A DNA stretch of 64,000 bases, taken from NCBI RefSeq assembly GCF_030812335.1, contig NZ_JAUSSN010000005.1, forward strand, positions 221,547-285,546, written 5' to 3'. Under the pieces are notes generated by a model. It made no database searches. It worked only from the letters and a program-made list of their open reading frames with translations, and was not told where the DNA came from. This document shows positions 61,169 to 64,000 of this stretch, piece by piece. Made by a program: the position numbers and the translations under genes. The first letter of the stretch is position 1. Each line of letters opens with the position of its first letter. Origin of the DNA: Pseudarthrobacter oxydans. GTDB lineage: Bacteria > Actinomycetota > Actinomycetes > Actinomycetales > Micrococcaceae.

Positions 61169-63382
61169 ATGGCCAATAACCAGAACGCTGCAGTCCTTTC
61201 CGCCTCCGCCGACCCCGCCGGAGGCGCCGGTTCCGCCGCGGGCGCCTCGGGTGCCGGGACCCGGGAGCAGGCCCAGGAAGTGCTGCGCGAGCTGGTCGGG
61301 CACCCGGCCGCGGAGTTCCACGACGGCCAGTTTGAGGCCATCGAGGCCCTCGTCGACGGCGGCCGCCGGGCCCTCGTCGTGCAGCGCACCGGCTGGGGAA
61401 AGTCGGCGGTGTACTTTGTCTCGTCCCTGCTGCTCCGGCGCCGCGGCGCCGGGCCCACCCTGATCGTCTCCCCGCTGCTGGCCCTCATGCGTGACCAGGT
61501 CGCCGCCGCGGCACGGGCCGGCGTCCGGGCCGTGGCCATCAACTCCGCCAACCAGCTGGAATGGGACACTGTCCGCGAACAGCTCGCGGCCGATGAGGTC
61601 GACGTCCTGCTGGTCTCGCCCGAGCGGCTCACCAATCCCTCGTTCCGGGAGAACCAGCTCCCCGAGCTGATCCGCCGCACCGGGCTGCTGGTTATCGATG
61701 AAGCCCACTGCATCTCGGACTGGGGCCACGACTTCCGTCCCGACTACCGGCGCATCGCGGACCTGATCACCCAGCTGCCGGAGTCGGTTCCGGTGCTGGC
61801 CACCACCGCCACCGCCAACTCCCGGGTGGTCCACGACATCGAGGAGCAGCTGGGCGCCGGCGTGCTGACCATCCGCGGCGCCCTGGGCCGTGAATCGCTG
61901 CGGCTCGGCGTGCTGCGCCTGCCGGACTCCCGCGACCGGCTCGGCTGGCTGCTCACGCACCTGAAGGACCTGCCCGGCAGCGGCATCATCTACACCCTGA
62001 CGGTCTCCGCCGCCGAGGACACCGCCCGGCTCCTCGCCGAAGCCGGGCACGAGGTGCTCGCCTACACCGGACGGACCGACCCCGCGGACCGGGAACGCGC
62101 CGAGCAGCTGCTCAAGGACAACCAGGTCAAGGCCCTCGTGGCCACATCCGCCCTCGGCATGGGCTTTGACAAGCCGGATCTCGGGTTCGTCGTGCACCTT
62201 GGGGCGCCGTCCTCGCCCGTGGCCTACTACCAGCAGGTCGGCCGTGCCGGCCGTGGGGCCGCCAACGCCGACGTGCTGCTGCTGCCAGGGTCCGAGGACC
62301 GGGACATCTGGCAGTACTTCGCCACCGCGTCCATGCCGTCGGAGGAGAAGGCCGGAGCGGTGCTGACCGCCCTCGCCGACGCGGGGGCCGCCGTGTCCAC
62401 GGTCGCGCTGGAGGCCCGGGTCGATCTGCGCCGGACCCCGCTGGAGCTGCTCTTGAAGGTCCTGGCGGTCGACGGCGCCGTGGAGCGGGTAGGCGGCGGC
62501 TGGCGCTCCACCGGCCAGCCGTGGACCTACGACGCCGAGCGGTACGGCCGGATCGCGGAGGCCCGGGTGGACGAGCAGGACTCCATGGTGATCTACCAGG
62601 ACACCGCCGGCTGCCGGATGGAATACATCACCTCGGTCCTGGACGACGAGACCGCCCGCGCCTGCGGCCGCTGCGACAACTGCGCCGGACAGTGGTTCCC
62701 GGCGGACATTGCCGCCGCGGCCACCGAAGCCGCGGGTCAGACGCTGAGCCGCGCCGGTGTGCCGCTGGAGCCCCGGCTGCAGTGGCCCAGCGGCATGGAC
62801 CGGCTGGGCGTGCCCGTCAAGGGCAAGATCAAGCCCGAGGAAAGCGTCGCGGCCGGCCGTGCGCTGGCCCGGCTCACGGACCTGGGCTGGGGCGGCGCCC
62901 TGCGCGAGGCCTTCGCCGCCGGAGCCCCCGACCGCACCGTGGACCCCGGCATGCTGCAGGCCTGCGTCCAGGTGCTGCGCGAGTGGGGCGCCGGTGACCC
63001 CCGCACGCCCGGCTGGAGCGGGGCAGGCCGGCCCGCCGCCATCATCAGCATCCCGTCCCGCGGGAAGCCCGCCCTGGTGGACTCGCTGGCCCGGGGCATC
63101 TCGGAGATCGGCCGGATCCCCTACCTGGGCCAGCTGCAGCTCGAGCACGGCGGCCCGACCGGCGGGCGCGGCGGCAACAGCGCCTACCGGCTTGCCGGGG
63201 TCTGGGACCGCCTCGTGGTGGGGCCGGAACTGGAAGCTGCCCTGGCCGGGATCCAGGGCCAAAGCGTGATGCTGATCGACGACCTCGTCGACAGCCGCTG
63301 GACCGTGACCGTCGCCGGCCGGGCCCTCAGGCGCGCCGGCGCCGGCGCGGTCCTGCCGCTGGTGCTTGGCCAGGCCGGCTGA
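61169..63382 (+). CDS. recQ: RecQ-family DNA helicase with phosphoribosyltransferase-like C-terminus
   Basis: 737 residues. Helicase core: EFHDGQFEAIEAL (motif 0), QRTGWGKSAVYF (Walker A), VIDEAHCISDWGHDFRPDY (DEAH and aromatic-rich loop), TTATANSRV, and YYQQVGRAGRGA (motif VI). Four-Cys zinc region near CGRCDNC. In place of the usual HRDC domain, the last 120 residues end with VMLIDDLVDSRWTVTVAGRA, a PRPP-binding-type loop of the phosphoribosyltransferase fold. This fusion is known from actinobacteria but its C-terminal activity is undefined. Confidence 0.9.
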   Translation: MANNQNAAVLSASADPAGGAGSAAGASGAGTREQAQEVLRELVGHPAAEFHDGQFEAIEALVDGGRRALVVQRTGWGKSAVYFVSSLLLRRRGAGPTLIVSPLLALMRDQVAAAARAGVRAVAINSANQLEWDTVREQLAADEVDVLLVSPERLTNPSFRENQLPELIRRTGLLVIDEAHCISDWGHDFRPDYRRIADLITQLPESVPVLATTATANSRVVHDIEEQLGAGVLTIRGALGRESLRLGVLRLPDSRDRLGWLLTHLKDLPGSGIIYTLTVSAAEDTARLLAEAGHEVLAYTGRTDPADRERAEQLLKDNQVKALVATSALGMGFDKPDLGFVVHLGAPSSPVAYYQQVGRAGRGAANADVLLLPGSEDRDIWQYFATASMPSEEKAGAVLTALADAGAAVSTVALEARVDLRRTPLELLLKVLAVDGAVERVGGGWRSTGQPWTYDAERYGRIAEARVDEQDSMVIYQDTAGCRMEYITSVLDDETARACGRCDNCAGQWFPADIAAAATEAAGQTLSRAGVPLEPRLQWPSGMDRLGVPVKGKIKPEESVAAGRALARLTDLGWGGALREAFAAGAPDRTVDPGMLQACVQVLREWGAGDPRTPGWSGAGRPAAIISIPSRGKPALVDSLARGISEIGRIPYLGQLQLEHGGPTGGRGGNSAYRLAGVWDRLVVGPELEAALAGIQGQSVMLIDDLVDSRWTVTVAGRALRRAGAGAVLPLVLGQAG

Positions 63383-64000
63383 CCTCGGCCCCGGCGTGGC
63401 GCGGCAGCGTCAGGCTGTCCAGGGTGCTCAGGAGCATGACCACGGCAAGCACCAGGAACGCCGCCCGGTACGGTGCCACCGGATCCCCGGCACCGGCCCC
63501 CGCCCCGCCCAGCAGCGGGCCGCCGGCCTCGTACACCCGGATCAGCAGGGCCCCGATGGCGATCCCGGCCGCCGTCGCGAGCTGCACGAGCGTGGCGGAG
63601 ACGGCGTTGGCGGACGGCAGCTGGGCGGGAACGACGTCGGCGTACTGCACCGAGGCATAGGCCGAGAAACCGATGGACCGGAAGGCTCCGCTGGCCACGA
63701 GCAGCCCGAAGATCAGCGGCTCCGGGGTGCCGGCGTCGAGCAGGGCGCACAGCGCGAAGGTCGCCGCCGAGGCCAGCGACGCGAAGACCAGCACCGGCTT
63801 GAAGCCGAAGCGCCGGATGAGCGGGGTCGTGGCGGGCTTGATCCCGATATTGCCTACAAACACCGCCGCGACGAGGACCCCGGCGCGCAGCGGATCCCAG
63901 CCGAAGCCGTTCTGGAACATCAGCGGCAGCAGGAAGGGTACGGCGCTGATGGTGAGGCGGTAGATGAAGCCGCCGGTCGCCGTGGCGCGGAACGTCCGGG
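63327..64000 (-). CDS. MFS transporter, C-terminal part (5' end outside window)
   Basis: The visible 220 or so residues contain six hydrophobic segments, starting FRATATGGFIYRLTISAVPF and then LRAGVLVAAVFVGNIGIK, with the DHA2-like drug exporter arrangement. The 3' end overlaps the end of the helicase gene by 56 nt, convergent. Substrate unknown. Confidence 0.85.
   Translation of the reverse strand, partial: RTFRATATGGFIYRLTISAVPFLLPLMFQNGFGWDPLRAGVLVAAVFVGNIGIKPATTPLIRRFGFKPVLVFASLASAATFALCALLDAGTPEPLIFGLLVASGAFRSIGFSAYASVQYADVVPAQLPSANAVSATLVQLATAAGIAIGALLIRVYEAGGPLLGGAGAGAGDPVAPYRAAFLVLAVVMLLSTLDSLTLPRHAGAEVSRPGQAPAAGPRRRRRA

Overview
The window looks like chromosome from a high-G+C actinobacterium of the Micrococcaceae, most likely Arthrobacter or Pseudarthrobacter. 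This is inferred from the G+C-rich third codon positions, the frequent GTG starts, and family content such as DUF4193, a YhgE/Pip operon, GTP-dependent PEP carboxykinase, and a c-di-AMP riboswitch in front of a cell-wall lytic gene. No database search was run. About 60 protein genes, two tRNAs (Ser-CGA, Arg-ACG), one riboswitch and several operators and terminators can be supported. There is no rRNA, CRISPR array or intact insertion sequence.

Layout. 1-2112: a MocR-type regulator (cut by the window start) divergent from a YczE membrane protein, with a palindromic operator between them. 2214-8235: Nei glycosylase and the Lhr helicase, overlapping. 8299-8443: two copies of a 62-bp dispersed inverted repeat. 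8454-10772: a DUF4232 lipoprotein, YcnI and a membrane protein. 11306-14691: PEP synthase and its regulatory kinase/phosphorylase. 14808-17913: small proteins, a DJ-1/PfpI protein and an alpha/beta hydrolase. 17971-27437: a lower-G+C island of about 9.3 kb lying between a truncated copy of the 3' end of tRNA-Ser and the complete tRNA-Ser. It carries an APH-like kinase, two acetyltransferases, small membrane proteins, a DUF2975/HTH pair with a 35-bp operator palindrome, DUF4193, and at least two genes broken by both a stop codon and a frameshift (a DUF4238 gene and an unknown gene). No integrase is left.

27588-34290: a tightly packed dehydrogenase / PTPS-like / glycosyltransferase operon, an HTH_42 protein, TadA, a PAP2 phosphatase, Upp and a VOC protein. 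34319-37735: a secreted lytic transglycosylase-like protein behind a c-di-AMP (ydaO) riboswitch, and an OmpR-type two-component system. 38361-42552: an orphan winged-helix regulator behind an AT-rich leader, dodecin, SixA, an EamA exporter and membrane proteins. 42577-46042: a translationally coupled operon of a degenerate ABC ATPase, a YhgE/Pip exporter and TetR, with a perfect 16-bp operator. 46159-46299: a second array of the dispersed repeat. 46304-52523: a flavoprotein disulfide reductase, a FadR-type regulator, GlpD and GlpK. 53106-55288: tRNA-Arg and PckG with a CRP/GlxR-type site. 55678-59048: an FAD-linked oxidase with a DosR-like box, then flavohemoglobin Hmp with its NsrR regulator and operator. 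59069-64000: phosphomannomutase, a RecQ helicase fused to a phosphoribosyltransferase-like domain, and an MFS transporter cut by the window end.

Working together: PpsA/PpsR, GlpD/GlpK and PckG give the window a clear gluconeogenic theme. Hmp/NsrR and the DosR-box oxidase form a nitric oxide/low-oxygen theme. The c-di-AMP riboswitch ties wall hydrolysis to second-messenger signalling.
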